From NCBI RefSeq assembly GCF_964340395.1, contig NC_135550.1, forward strand, positions 620,001-684,000: a stretch of DNA of 64,000 bases, read 5' to 3'. The notes beneath the pieces are model-generated. The model was not told the DNA's origin. It saw nothing but the letters and a program-made list of their open reading frames with translations, and made no database searches. Numbering within the stretch: position 1 is the first letter of the stretch; each line of letters opens with the position of its first letter. A program made the position numbers and the translations under genes. Of this stretch, positions 34,994-45,389 are shown one piece after another. This DNA comes from Glandiceps talaboti (lineage: Eukaryota; Hemichordata; Enteropneusta; Spengelidae).

Positions 34994-35119
34994 TCACAGC
35001 AAACTTCAGTAAATTTTTGTTTCATGTTTATAATCATATTCATTGCCTGACATCTGCAGACTTAGTATAGATTCATGCTGTCGAACTTGACTCATGAACT
35101 CAATAATGAAGACATAAAG

Positions 35120-35940
35120 TGACAAAAACATAACTGCACTGAGCTGTAAACCTAGTACAAGTAATGTAAAATGATCTGTAAACCTAGTACAAGTAATGTA
35201 AACTGAGCTGCATAAACATACATTGTAGTACAAGTAATGTAAACTGAGCTGCATAAACATAGTTCAAGTAATGTAAACTGAGCTGTATAAACATAGTTCA
35301 AGTAATGTAAACTGAGCTGTATAAACATAGTTCAAGTAATGTAAACAGATGTAAACCTAGTACAAGTAATGTAAACTGAGCTGTATAAACATAGTTCAAG
35401 TAATGTAAACTGAGCTGTATAAACATAGTTCAAGTAATGTAAACAGATGTAAACCTAGTACAAGTAATGTAAACTGAGCTGTATAAACATAGTACAAGTA
35501 ATGTAAACTGAGCTGTATAAACATAGTTCAAGTAATGTAAACTGAGCTGTATAAACATAGTACAAGTAATGTAAACTGAGCTGTATAAACCTAGTACAAG
35601 TAATGTAAACTGAGCTATATAAACATAGTACAAGTAATGTAAACTGAGCTATATAAACATAGTACAAGTAATGTAAACTGAGCTATATAAACATAGTTAG
35701 TACAAGTAATGTAAACTGAGCTGTATAAACATAGTTCAAGTAATGTAAACTGAGCTATATAAACATAGTACAAGTAATGTAAACTGAGTTATATAAACAT
35801 AGTACAAGTAATGTAAACTGAGCTATATAAACCTAGTACAAGTAATGTAACTGAGCTATATAAACATAGTTCAAGTAATGTAAAATGATCTGTAAACATA
35901 ATACAAGTAATGTAAACTGAGATGTAAACCTAGTACCCAG
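35120..35940 (+). repeat. 34-bp minisatellite, about 22 copies
   Basis: The unit is TACAAGTAATGTAAACTGAG followed by CTGTATAAACATAG. Variants TACAAG/TTCAAG, CTGTAT/CTATAT and shortened units. Ends 60 bp before the acceptor of exon 36001. Confidence 0.93.
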
Positions 35941-36000
35941 ATGTTGATCTTTGAACCAATGTACAAAGAATGTGTTTAACACAATTAATTTATTTGTCAG

Positions 36001-36083
36001 ATTGCTCCAAGATGTACTTTTCCAATTCAGAGTTAGCAGCAGTATCTATAGTTGAAGATGACAGCAGTACAGCAGACAAAATG
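36001..36083 (+). CDS. KNL1: KNL1 linker exon
   Basis: 83-bp exon after TATTTGTCAG, ending before GTATGT. It encodes CSKMYFSNSELAAVSIVEDD and a short Ser/Thr-rich tail. It joins the MELT exon to the next exon in frame (phase 1 in, phase 0 out). YFSNSE echoes the FFNSED part of the MELT units, perhaps a remnant unit without MELT. Confidence 0.8.
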
Positions 36084-36377
36084 GTATGTTTCATTATTAA
36101 ACATAGGATTTTACCCTGTGTAGTTAATCAATTATGATCAAGTGTACAACAGAACAATTGTTTAAAATGTAAAAAAAAAAAAAAAAAATCATCATCACAT
36201 GATACAGTTCATATTTCTTTATTTCAGCTATTTTCAACATACTATTTTTATAAGACACACATGAAATCAATCACTTTACTGATACATGGGAGAAAACGTC
36301 CAGATTTCTTCTTTTTCTTTTAAAATTGCCTTATAAGATGAATGATATACATTATGTTCCTTGTATTATGTTTTTAG

Positions 36378-36482
36378 TTACTTCCTACAGCAGGAAAACT
36401 CGATGTCCGTGACTTTCTTGATTATTTCTGCATATTTCAAAGACAGAAGTGTGGTCGTAGAAGTACCCTAGCACCTGTTTCT
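36378..36482 (+). CDS. KNL1: KNL1 exon at the start of the C-terminal structured region
   Basis: 105-bp exon, phase 0 at both ends, between TTTTTAG and GTAAGT. It encodes LLPTAGKLDVRDFLDYFCIF and a basic tail. The G-x-L/I-x-V/I-R-x-F pattern aligns by eye with the conserved segment (GRITIREFF) that opens the C-terminal region of vertebrate KNL1 ahead of the coiled coil. Confidence 0.86.
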
Positions 36483-36504
36483 GTAAGTTGATAAAAAAAT
36501 TTTT

Positions 36505-36810
36505 TAGCACAACTGAACTGAGGTTCAGTAGTGCTATTGGGATCGCCCAGCGTCTGTATGTGTGTGTGTAAACAACTTAAAGTCAAAAACCACTGAACCG
36601 ATTGCCATGATATTTGGTGGGTCCATTACCTTGGGTGTCTAGTTGGGAAATTGTTCAAATCAAAATGATCGCATCAGAAATGTGCATTTTACGTTTGGAA
36701 ATGTGATTTGTTGTATTACAAAATGCTTTGATTTCAGCCTGGAAATGAAAAATTCTTGTTTTATTGATGCAATGAAATAATTAAATCTTTTATGGGCTAC
36801 TTAACATGCC
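36505..36810 (+). repeat. Hairpin-ended dispersed repeat, deleted copy
   Basis: Starts with AGCACAACTGAACTGAGG, which forms a hairpin with TTCAGTAGTGCT. It continues with a TGTGTGTGTG run, AACAACTTAAAGTCAAAAAC and TTGCCATGATATTTGGTGGG. The 3' end is TTATGGGCTACTTAACA, as in the longer copy at 43550-44110. Other copies: 56820-57425 (reverse), 57900-58130 and 62262-62375. Confidence 0.8.
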
Positions 36811-39800
36811 AGTGTCAAATTTACAAGCATCACTGTCAACTTGTCAACAGACTGATTTTCCAAGCCAAGAAGAAATACTACACTGATCTTATACAGAAAA
36901 ACGCAGATAATCAGAAGTCTCTTTTTAAAGCAGTATCGTCACTGTTTTACAACGAAGCCTCCCTTCCAGCGCATATATCTGTTAATGAACTCGCTGAACG
37001 TTTCTCACAGTATTTCGCCAAGAAGATCAAAGACATACAGGCCACTCTAGACACTACATGTACAACAATCGTAGAAGAGTTTGATTCTAGTGAAGTATTC
37101 AGCTCATCTACTCTGTCAACATTTAATAACAGTCAATATTGATGCCGTCAGGAAATTTCCCTTACAGAAATATCCTATAGGCAGCCTATAGACATGTCTA
37201 TAGGCCGGCCTATAAGATCCTATAGAGAATTGGGACGTTTTGCCTATAGGTTTCTATAGGCCAGCCTATAGGTTTCTATAGGTCAGCCTATAGACATCTA
37301 TAGGTCAGGCTATGGGTTTCTATAGGCCAGCCTATAGGTTTCTATAGGTCAGCCTATAGATATCTATAGGTCAGCCTATAGGTTTCTGTAGGCCAGCCTA
37401 TAGATATCTATAGGTCAGCCTATAGGTTTCTGTAGGCCAGCCTATAGATGTCTATATGTCAGCCTATAGGTTTCTATAGGCCAGCCTACAGACATATATA
37501 GGTCAGCGTATAGATGTCTATAGGTCAGCGTATAGGTTTCTATAGGCCAGCATTGAATTTCTACACAATTTCTGTCCCAAGAATATTCTGGAAAATGAAT
37601 TCTTGAGACAAGAAAAAGAATTTTGTTAAGACTAAACAAAAATCAAACTTTCATCTTTTTAAACTTTTATTTACTGAAAAATGTATGTTTAGAAACACAA
37701 AGTTTTCAAATACCTCTCTGAACACAAGTATTAAATTGGTCAAATAGCAGATAGATTTGCTTAAAAATAGTCCTTGGCTGAATTTTTTTTTTTTTTAAAT
37801 TTGATGTCATTGTAAATTCCAGATGACTTGTCTTTGATTTTGTGCAGTTACTTAACAGTACTAGTGTGTCCTGCAGAACGAGTAAAGGTTCCCAGTCATG
37901 TATGGTATCTCTTCCTATATTTTAATGAATTTTCCGCAATGCCTAAAATTATTACTGGAATCTTCTGTTGTTACTATGTACTATGGTCATCATTTGCTTA
38001 GTGATAGCCTGCTTGTTGCTCCATTGCTAGCTGTCATGGTGCCTTTTATGTTCTTTGAGTTTCGGTCTTTATATTGAAGCATAGATCTTCATATTGTCAT
38101 CTTCTTACATACTGGACAAACTCTTCTGGAAAATTGTTTCACTCACTCCTTTTGGCGAGAAGGCCTAAACTGAATTTTCACTTTGGATGATCTGGAGGGA
38201 CAGCTGGAAAAAGGTGGATTTATCTCTTCCATGGTTTGAGTTGTCCAGACAGTTAGGTATCTCTAAGCTGTTTTCTGAAAGGAAATTTATGTTCAAATAT
38301 ATTAGAATATAACATTTCAAGTTCATGTTTTCTCAATTTGGTCTTACGTATTTTTACATCACCATATGCATTTCTTTTTATGATTGATAATTTTCCATCT
38401 CATTTATTTTTTTTATTTTCAATCACATTCATTTCAAATAAATTACTCATCTTGATCAGTATGACAAGCATAAGGTACATGAATCATATACATGTATTTG
38501 TTAATGTTTATAGGAGAGAAAAAAACATACTACATATATTGGAGGGCAGCACAATATTGCACATATATGCTGGCATAAAATAGCCAAGCTGTTTCCCTCA
38601 AATCATGAAATAAAAGATATAGTAACAGCTACTGTAACAACTCTTTAAACTCTCAAATCAGAAAATATAACAAGTGCATGCCCATTGACTAGTTTTTACA
38701 TTTTGTAAAACAGGAATCTGTACTTACCATACAAACAAGGAAACATATCTTAAAACAAGGTCCTTTTCATTTATCAGCCTTTTGGTCTCTACTAGCTATA
38801 TTCTTCAAGCTATTCCTGCCACCACAATTGCTTGATTTGTTGAAAACTAGTTCACTTTTTAGGCAAACTGTACGTACATGCATGTATCCTTTTGTCCATG
38901 CTTTGTCTAAAACTACAAACATGATGCTATCCCAAAATGCACCAGGATAAGCTGTCTTACAACAAAGAGATATGGGGTAATGAATATTCATGACTACTGT
39001 CTCAAGCTAATTGCAATTCACACAGCATTTCCTTGACTTTGATGTCACTGTACATGGTACTCTAAGCTTCCAAACCCATTGGTCTCTGAAAGAATTACGA
39101 TACAAATACACCTTGCACAGAACAAGTGTCCTATGGTCATTATAGGCATGTATGTCAATAGACTAGTTATGTCCACAGGATTCGATGCTTATATAGGAAT
39201 GAGTGTCTATGGGCCAAACCGCCTATAGGTTTCTATAGGCATGAATGTCTATAGGCCAACTCGCCTATAGATTTCTATAGGTTTCAATAGGCATGAGTGT
39301 CTATAGGCCAAGCCACCTATAGGTTTCTATAAGTTTCTGTAGGCATGAGTATCTATAGGCCAAACCGCCTATAGGTTTCTATAAGTTTCTATAGGCATGA
39401 GTGTCTATAGGCCAAACCACCTATAGGTTTCTATAGGGATGAATGTCTATAGGCCAACTCGCCTATAGATTTCTATAGGTTTCTACAGGCATGAATGTCT
39501 ATAGGCCAAGCCACCTATAGGTTTCTATAGGCATGAGTGTCTATAGGCCAAACCGCCTATAGGATCCTATAGGTTTCTAAAGGCATGAATGTCTATAGGT
39601 TTCTATAGGATCCTATAGGCTATTTCTGTAAGGGTTATCATGCAATCACCCACCAAGTCATGCTCTCTTGATCCGATTCCTACATCACTGCTGAAACAAT
39701 GTCTTGATCCACTTCTCCCATTCATTGCAAATGTTACCAACCTATCTCTACAAACTGGTGAGGTTCCATCCATGTTCAAATCAGCCATTGTCACACCTCT

Positions 39801-41235
39801 GCTGAAAAAACCATCCCTATATCAAAACATTTTAAAGAACTATCGACCCGTTTCTAGCCTACCATTTCTGTCCAAAGTTCTTGAGAAAATAGTTGCCTCA
39901 CAGATTAACAGCTATCTCAACGAGAATTCACTTCTAGAGCAACTTCAGTCAGCGCACCGCAAGTATCACAGCACCGAAACAGCCCTTCTGAAAGTTCATA
40001 GTGACATTTGTACATCACTGGACTCTGGAAAATACGTCATACTGATCTTACTCGACCTCTCGGCGGCATTCGATACAATCGACCACAGTTTACTCCTAAA
40101 TAGGCTATCAAATCTCGGCATCATGGGTACACCATTGAAATGGTTTGAATCCTACCTCAAAAACAGGTACCAGGCAGTAAAAATCGAAAACATCACAAGT
40201 GAACCTTCAGCTCTCAAATACGGGGTGCCTCAAGGGTCCGTCCTTGGTCCCCTTTTATTCACAATTTATACAGCACCACTCGGTAGTCTGATTCGTCGCC
40301 ATAACTTAAAGTTTCATCAGATGATAATGAGCTATACCTTGCGTTCTCCCATCAAGATTCACCAACTGCTATTCACAGTATGGAGTCCTGCATGACACTT
40401 AATAAATTACAGCTCAACGACAGCAAAACTGAAGTTCTTGTTATTCGCTCAAAATTCAATCAGCTCCCAGATCCTGTTCGTTCTGTCAATATTGGTTCTG
40501 CGTCTATCACACCAGTTACAACAGCACGAAATTTGGGTGTACTCTTTGACAATATCCACATGTATAACCAGCACATCAAGAATACATGTAAATCAATGTA
40601 CTGTCATCTCCACCGCGTTGGATCTATACGTCAATACGTCTCAAGTGCGGATTGCTGTACTTTAATTCATGCTGTTGTATCCACTAAACTTGATTACTGT
40701 AATTCTTTACTGTATGGTCTCCCTGAATCAGTCACAAACCAACTTCAGCGCGCACAAAACACAGCTGCAAGAATCATCACCCGGTCAAAGAAATATGAAC
40801 ACATAACTCCTACTCTCATCAAACTCCATTGGTTACCAGTTCGTTCTAGAATCGACTACAAGATCTTACTCCTGACTTACAAGGCAATTCATGGTCTTAC
40901 ACCGGAGTACATTTCCGACCTTATACAAGTATACATACCAGCTTGCACCTTACGCTCAAAGGACAAAAACCTTCTTACGACAACAAGTTACAAGCAAATC
41001 AACTACGGTGGACGTTCTTTCGCTTATGCTGCTCCAAAGCTTTGGAATTCACTGCCAACTGACATCAAACTTGCACCAACTATTGATTGTTTCAAAAGAA
41101 AACTGAAGACACATTTGTTTTGTAAAGCCTACTGTGTGGATTAACCATCCAGCACCCCTGAACACAACTTTGCCTGGTTTTTGGTGCTCTACAAATTATT
41201 TTGATTGATTGATTGATTGATTAATTGATAGAAAC
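36811..41235 (+). mobile_element. LINE relic split by a 2.5 kb TIR element
   Basis: Left part 36811-37158 encodes LVNRLIFQAKKKYYTDLIQK and the linker before RT. Right part 39635-41143 resumes with IMQSPTKSCSLDPIPTSLL and gives a nearly complete RT (NYRPVSSLPFLSKVLEKIV, AFDTIDHSLLL, GVPQGSVLGPLLF) and C-terminus to HLFCKAYCVD. Removing the insert restores the frame. The YADD box is frameshifted by one missing base (about 40317, CATCAGATGATAATG), and a short deletion follows in the thumb. The tail is (GATT)n at 41202-41220. CR1/L2-like, inactive. Confidence 0.88.
37159..39634. mobile_element. TIR/foldback element with TATAGG-rich arms
   Basis: The ends are CCCTTACAGAAATA and TATTTCTGTAAGGG, a perfect 14-bp inverted repeat. 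Both arms consist of tandem TATAGG-containing units: about 22 bp (CTATAGGCCAGCCTATAGGT) in 37163-37555, and related longer units with GGCATGAGTGTCTATAGGCC in 39140-39625. The 1.6 kb centre (37560-39120) is AT-rich with no convincing ORF. It interrupts the LINE ORF; comparison with the restored frame suggests a 2-bp TT duplication. No transposase, so non-autonomous. Confidence 0.85.
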
Positions 41236-41515
41236 AGCCGAATGATCACATATTTTGCAAAGATAACACACAAATGAATAAACATTCAAAAAATGTATGC
41301 AAATGTGCTTGGCAACAAGACCACACCCATAGCAACAGCCACATGATTACATATATTGCAAAGATAACAGGGATAAATAGACAAATGAATAAACATTCCA
41401 TAATGTATGGATAATCATTCTGCAAATGAACACCTATGCCCAGCATGGATCAGCATATTGGAAAACATTTTTAAAAACTGTACAGTTGTGCTACAATGCC
41501 ATTGGCGCTATTTTT
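41225..41515 (+). repeat. GCCTAGCAAC-family repeat, second locus
   Basis: Contains TTGGCAACAAGACCACACCC, ATAGCAACAGCCACATGATT and ACAGTTGTGCTACAATGCCA, and ends at GGCGCTATTTTTTTG. Starts directly after the LINE tail. Confidence 0.8.
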
Positions 41516-41774
41516 TTGTTGGTGATAACAACTCCTCGCTAGCATCTTCCCATGTGTTTTTATACTTTACTATTTATTCAATTCGCCTACTTTGTTCTTT
41601 TCTTGAACCGAACCAGACTGATTCTGAATGTAAAATTGCCTTTACATTTAGTGACAACAATATCCCAATTCAATTACTTACAATATGGATTGAAATTAAT
41701 AGTAAATTTTCTTCTTTAGCATAAATAGTTTATAGCATGGAGAAAATATATTGTTCATGGTTTCAAGAATCACT

Positions 41775-42003
41775 GGGACAGTACAATATAGTTACTTTGG
41801 AACGGTCAATTTCAAACAAATGCGACGTTCCAACCTTGAGGTCCGAGGTAAACAGATCAAAATGTCGCATTTATTTCAAATTTACCGTTCCAAAGTAACT
41901 ATATTGTAATGTCCTATTTGTAATTAGGTCTGTAGTAGACAGATCAAAACGTCACATTCGTTTCCAATTTACCATTCCAAAGTAACTATATTGTACTGTC
42001 TTA
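41775..42003. repeat. MITE-like inverted repeat with three arms
   Basis: GACAGTACAATATAGTTACT and TTTGGAACGGTCAATTTC are followed by the complement CCGTTCCAAAGTAACTATAT near 41886 and again CATTCCAAAGTAACTATATT near 41972, ending TGTACTGTC. So one forward and two reversed arms. Confidence 0.78.
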
Positions 42004-42164
42004 GTTTCTAGCCTGTTTTGAAATCTTAGACAACCACAAAGTTGGCTCATATTGTGTTGTGCTCATTATTACACATGTATCGGAGATAACTCACACCAGT
42101 ACATGCAAATATTAGTGGTTTTACACTGCAGCGCAATATCAAAAATGTATAGTGTACCTACATC

Positions 42165-42960
42165 CAAATTATATGCAAATGCGGTGTTTTTGCTAAGGTT
42201 GGGAACCATGGTATTAAAGGGAAATGGGATAAAAGTGACTATACTTCTTGTTTTGGTCGATTTTACCAACTTGCCATCCTTAGGAAAAACACTGAATTTA
42301 CTGCATAATTGTTCCTTGCACACAATCTCACAATGATGTTTATGGAAATAATTTGCTGTTTCGAATAAGGCCTAATAAAAAAAGTTGTTTGGTTCCTGTT
42401 ACCTGACCCCACCTGGTTTTTCATGCCAAACTTAAACTTTTTTTAATGTTTTTGAGAGAGAGAAATAATAAATTGCTAAAAAACATGAAGTCTCGCAAGA
42501 AATAGTGGATGAGGAAACTGAAATCAACTTAAAAGACAATATAAAACTGTTCTTCCAATCTGTAATGGCTGTACATCTGATGAGAAGAAACCAGTTACAC
42601 AGAGACCATTAGAAAACAATGGCAAACATAACTACCTGAGCTAGAAACTTACATAAAAAATTCAAAAATAAAATAAAAAATCTACCTACCCGACCCATTG
42701 AATGTTATCGGAACCAAACAACTGTTTTTATTGGGCCTTATTCGAAACAGCAAATTATTTCCATAAAAATCATTCTGTGATTTTGTGCGCAAGGAACAAT
42801 TATGCAGTAAATTCAGTGTTTTTGCTGAGGGTGGCAAGTTTGTAAAATCGACCAAAACAAAAATTATGGTAGAATCTATGAGAAACTATGTCACTTTTAC
42901 CCCATTCCCCTTTTCTGTTACCAGGGTTCCCCAACCTTACCAAAAACACTGCATTATGAT
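42165..42960. repeat. Foldback element of about 0.8 kb
   Basis: GTGTTTTTGCTAAGGTTGGG, ACACTGAATTTACTGCATAA, GGAAATAATTTGCTGTTTCG and GTTGTTTGGTTCC on the left recur reversed on the right (42710-42955). The core 42367-42741 (ends GGCCTAATAAAAAAAG / CTGTTTTTATTGGGCC) is shared with the split element at 60623-61868. Confidence 0.8.
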
Positions 42961-43093
42961 TTGCACTTGTGTGTGGTCATGTAATGGGGTTCTGTCATAT
43001 TCTGTCTCTTTCCCTAGTCTACTAGCAAACAGTAGTCTGAGCATTTAAGACTTGACTTTACAGTAAACAATTCATTGTTGACTTTCCATTCAG

Positions 43094-43203
43094 GTGAAAC
43101 CTATAGAATGTTTGAGTGATTACTTGGAATTATCTTGTATCATCCAACCGCAGTACTCAATGTATGAGTGGGCAAACTATTACCTTAAAGAACATACTAA
43201 CAA
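43094..43203 (+). CDS. KNL1: KNL1 exon, pre-coiled-coil
   Basis: 110-bp exon between CCATTCAG and GTAAGT. It encodes VKPIECLSDYLELSCIIQPQ and continues to YEWANYYLKEHTNK. It corresponds to the vertebrate segment with a short hydrophobic helix followed by a helix feeding the coiled coil. Phase 0 in, phase 2 out. It lies after a 6.6 kb intron that holds a split LINE and several foldback structures. Confidence 0.85.
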
Positions 43204-43224
43204 GTAAGTACTTTGTCACTGTTT

Positions 43225-43470
43225 TAATTCAGTTTATTCAATTAGGGATTAGATATCCAGAGATAATAGCATCCCATCAGAATCTGTTGGAGAAGTGTTG
43301 ATCAATGTTATTCTTGAATTTGTTGATGTCCTTTGAAAGTACAACATAGTCCGGTAATGAGTTCCATTCAGTAACAATACGAATGATAGCCACTCATACA
43401 GACAAGAATTATATAAGGACAAAGCCACAAGATTTCTTCCACTTTTTGATATAAAAACAGACATGTTTCA
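43225..43470 (-). mobile_element. LINE 3' fragment, minus strand
   Basis: Minus-strand reading from about 43390 gives RIVTEWNSLPDYVVLSKDIN, then KFKNNIDQHFSN and a stop. This is the usual C-terminal tail of LINE ORF2 proteins (WNSLP...VV...N-x-FK). It lies close behind the donor of KNL1 exon 43094-43203. Confidence 0.7.
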
Positions 43471-43549
43471 AACAAATTACTTATCCTTCAGTATCTAAAC
43501 TGCATCTGACAATGATCCACGTGTGGTCGATCTGTCGTAAAAGATGTGT

Positions 43550-44110
43550 CTTTTTAGCACAACTTATCTGATAAGGTTCAGTAGTGCTATAGGCACGACA
43601 AAGTGTGTGTGTGTGTGTGTGTGTGTGTAAACAACTTAATGTCAAAAACCAATGGACCAATTGCCATGATATTGGTTGGTGTATTACCTTGGGTGTCTAG
43701 TTGGGAAATTGTTCAAATCAAAATGATCTTACCACCGGTCTGTGATTTGGGTCAAAAAATTTAATTTTTGGTCAAAAAACTTAAACTCCCAAACTCCTAG
43801 GCAGATTGGCCTGAAATTTGGTGGGAATGTTCTTGTGGTGTTAAGTTTAAGAACTGTTCATGGGCTAAAAATGTGTTTTTTGGCCAAAAGTCTATAATTC
43901 CAAAAGTACTTGGTCGATTTGGCTGACATTTCACAGGGATGTTTCTGGGATTTATGATAATCCCAATAGCAATATGCAAATTATGGCTAAAAAACTATGA
44001 TTTTTTTGGTGAAATGTCTGTCAAGAATATTTAGGCTTAGGAGTGTACAGAAATTATTGTTTTATTGATCTCGTTAAAGCATTAGATTTTTTATGGGGTA
44101 CTTAACATAA
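43550..44110 (+). repeat. Hairpin-ended dispersed repeat, longest copy
   Basis: Starts AGCACAACTTATCTGATAAG before GTTCAGTAGTGCTA. A (GT)n run and AACAACTTAATGTCAAAAAC follow. Then come two or three degenerate modules with CAGATTGGCCTGAAATTTGG, GGGAATGTT and GGTCAAAAA. It ends TTATGGGGTACTTAACAT. Confidence 0.8.
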
Positions 44111-44437
44111 TGTAACAAGTGTGTGTGAATGGCTCTGGAATTAATCTCTCCCTGAGGTTGCTTGGAAACATTGTCTACCTAACTTTCACACTGAACTACA
44201 GGTTGGTTCAAGGTAAAATGCCTGTCTGTCTGTCTGTGTCTGTCTTGTAGATGATGCAAGTGATTTTGGTATCGAGCTTTACCTCTCACGCTCAGGGATC
44301 ACTCTGGGCGATCACACGCTATTTACGCTGTCAAAACAAAAAAATTGCGTCCAGAAAACTCAATTGGGATACAAAATCGCACCGTCGATACTAATAGCGC
44401 GTCACCGTGATAGATACGCAACATCAGTGATATCTAA

Positions 44438-44620
44438 TAGGTGGGACCGGAAATACCCGAAAACTCTCGAAGTAAATCTGAAGGGAAGTGACTGAAAAAA
44501 GGTCATTCTAAGGTGTTTGCAGACGCTTTTGAAAAGTTTTAAAACCAGAATGCATTTCACAAACATGTCGTCTAGCAAATTAGCGATAGTGAATCTGAGC
44601 ATTTTGAATCACCTTTAAAA
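44438..44620 (+). repeat. Dispersed 180-bp repeat, copy 3
   Basis: Full copy of the family at 296-470 and 12482-12662, with TA at both borders. Confidence 0.85.
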
Positions 44621-44621
44621 T

Positions 44622-45000
44622 GGCAATGTCTGTCTGTCATCATTTTCTTAAAAATGGCTGGCTCAATTATAATGAAATTTCGTACACATGTTTCGTGGTA
44701 ATGACTAGATGTGATTAGTTTTTGAGCGGGATCTGTTCCTGTTAATAAAGGAAATTTGCATATCAATGAAATAAACTAATTAAGCAATACTTCAATTTCA
44801 ATACAATTTAGTACATACGTTTAAGCATAACAGAGTATCATGCACTCTTCAAATTCCGTATAATTTGGCACATACATTAACCAAAGAAAGCACACTTCTC
44901 CCAAAAAAAGCCTGTTTTTTAATTTTAATGAGTAATTTGCATAATTAGTAATTCCCTTATGACATGGGGGGGGGGGATTCGGTTTAAATCTAGGTTACAA
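44622..45000 (+). repeat. Dispersed repeat (ATGGCTGGCTCAATT family)
   Basis: Contains TGTCTGTCTGTCATCATTTT and AATGGCTGGCTCAATTATAA, and ends near TAATTTGCATAATTAGTAAT. Related to 60850-61020 (ACAGCTGGCTCAATTCAAAC, TGCGTAATTAATC). Directly abuts the 180-bp repeat copy 3. A G-run lies at 44967-44975. Confidence 0.6.
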
Positions 45001-45370
45001 TTAAACCAACATGGTTGGATAGGCAATCATATAAACATTATTTTAAAATATACAAATGCCCTAAGCAACAAGACCACACACATAGCAACAGGTAAACAAT
45101 GGCATATAATGCCAAAATAAGACCGGTGACGGAGGAAGGTAAATGAATGAATATTGCAAAATTGTGAGTAGATATATGCCTAGCAATAAGACCATGCCCA
45201 CAGTTACATTAAATGATGGTGTATATTGTAGATATAACACCATGGATGGGAAAGCATGAGAATAAATCTTCAAAGAATGTAAGCAAATATGTCTAGCAAT
45301 AAGATCACATAATCATTATAGAAAATTAAAGTGTACTGTCAACAGTTGTGCTACAGTAATATTGGTGCTT
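45000..45370 (+). repeat. GCCTAGCAAC-family repeat, third locus
   Basis: Two to three degenerate modules (AAGCAACAAGACCACACACA; CTAGCAATAAGACCATGCCC), ending ACAGTTGTGCTACAGTAATA. Confidence 0.7.
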
Positions 45371-45389
45371 TTATTCTAAATCCAATTAA

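Noticed and set aside
35006-35667. Minus-strand ORFs rich in YITC and AQFTLLVLCLYSS
   Set aside because: Translation of the 34-bp minisatellite.
41407-41724. 105-aa plus-strand ORF
   Set aside because: Its start lies inside the GCCTAGCAAC-family repeat, as does a similar start at 27466, and the rest has no recognisable motif.
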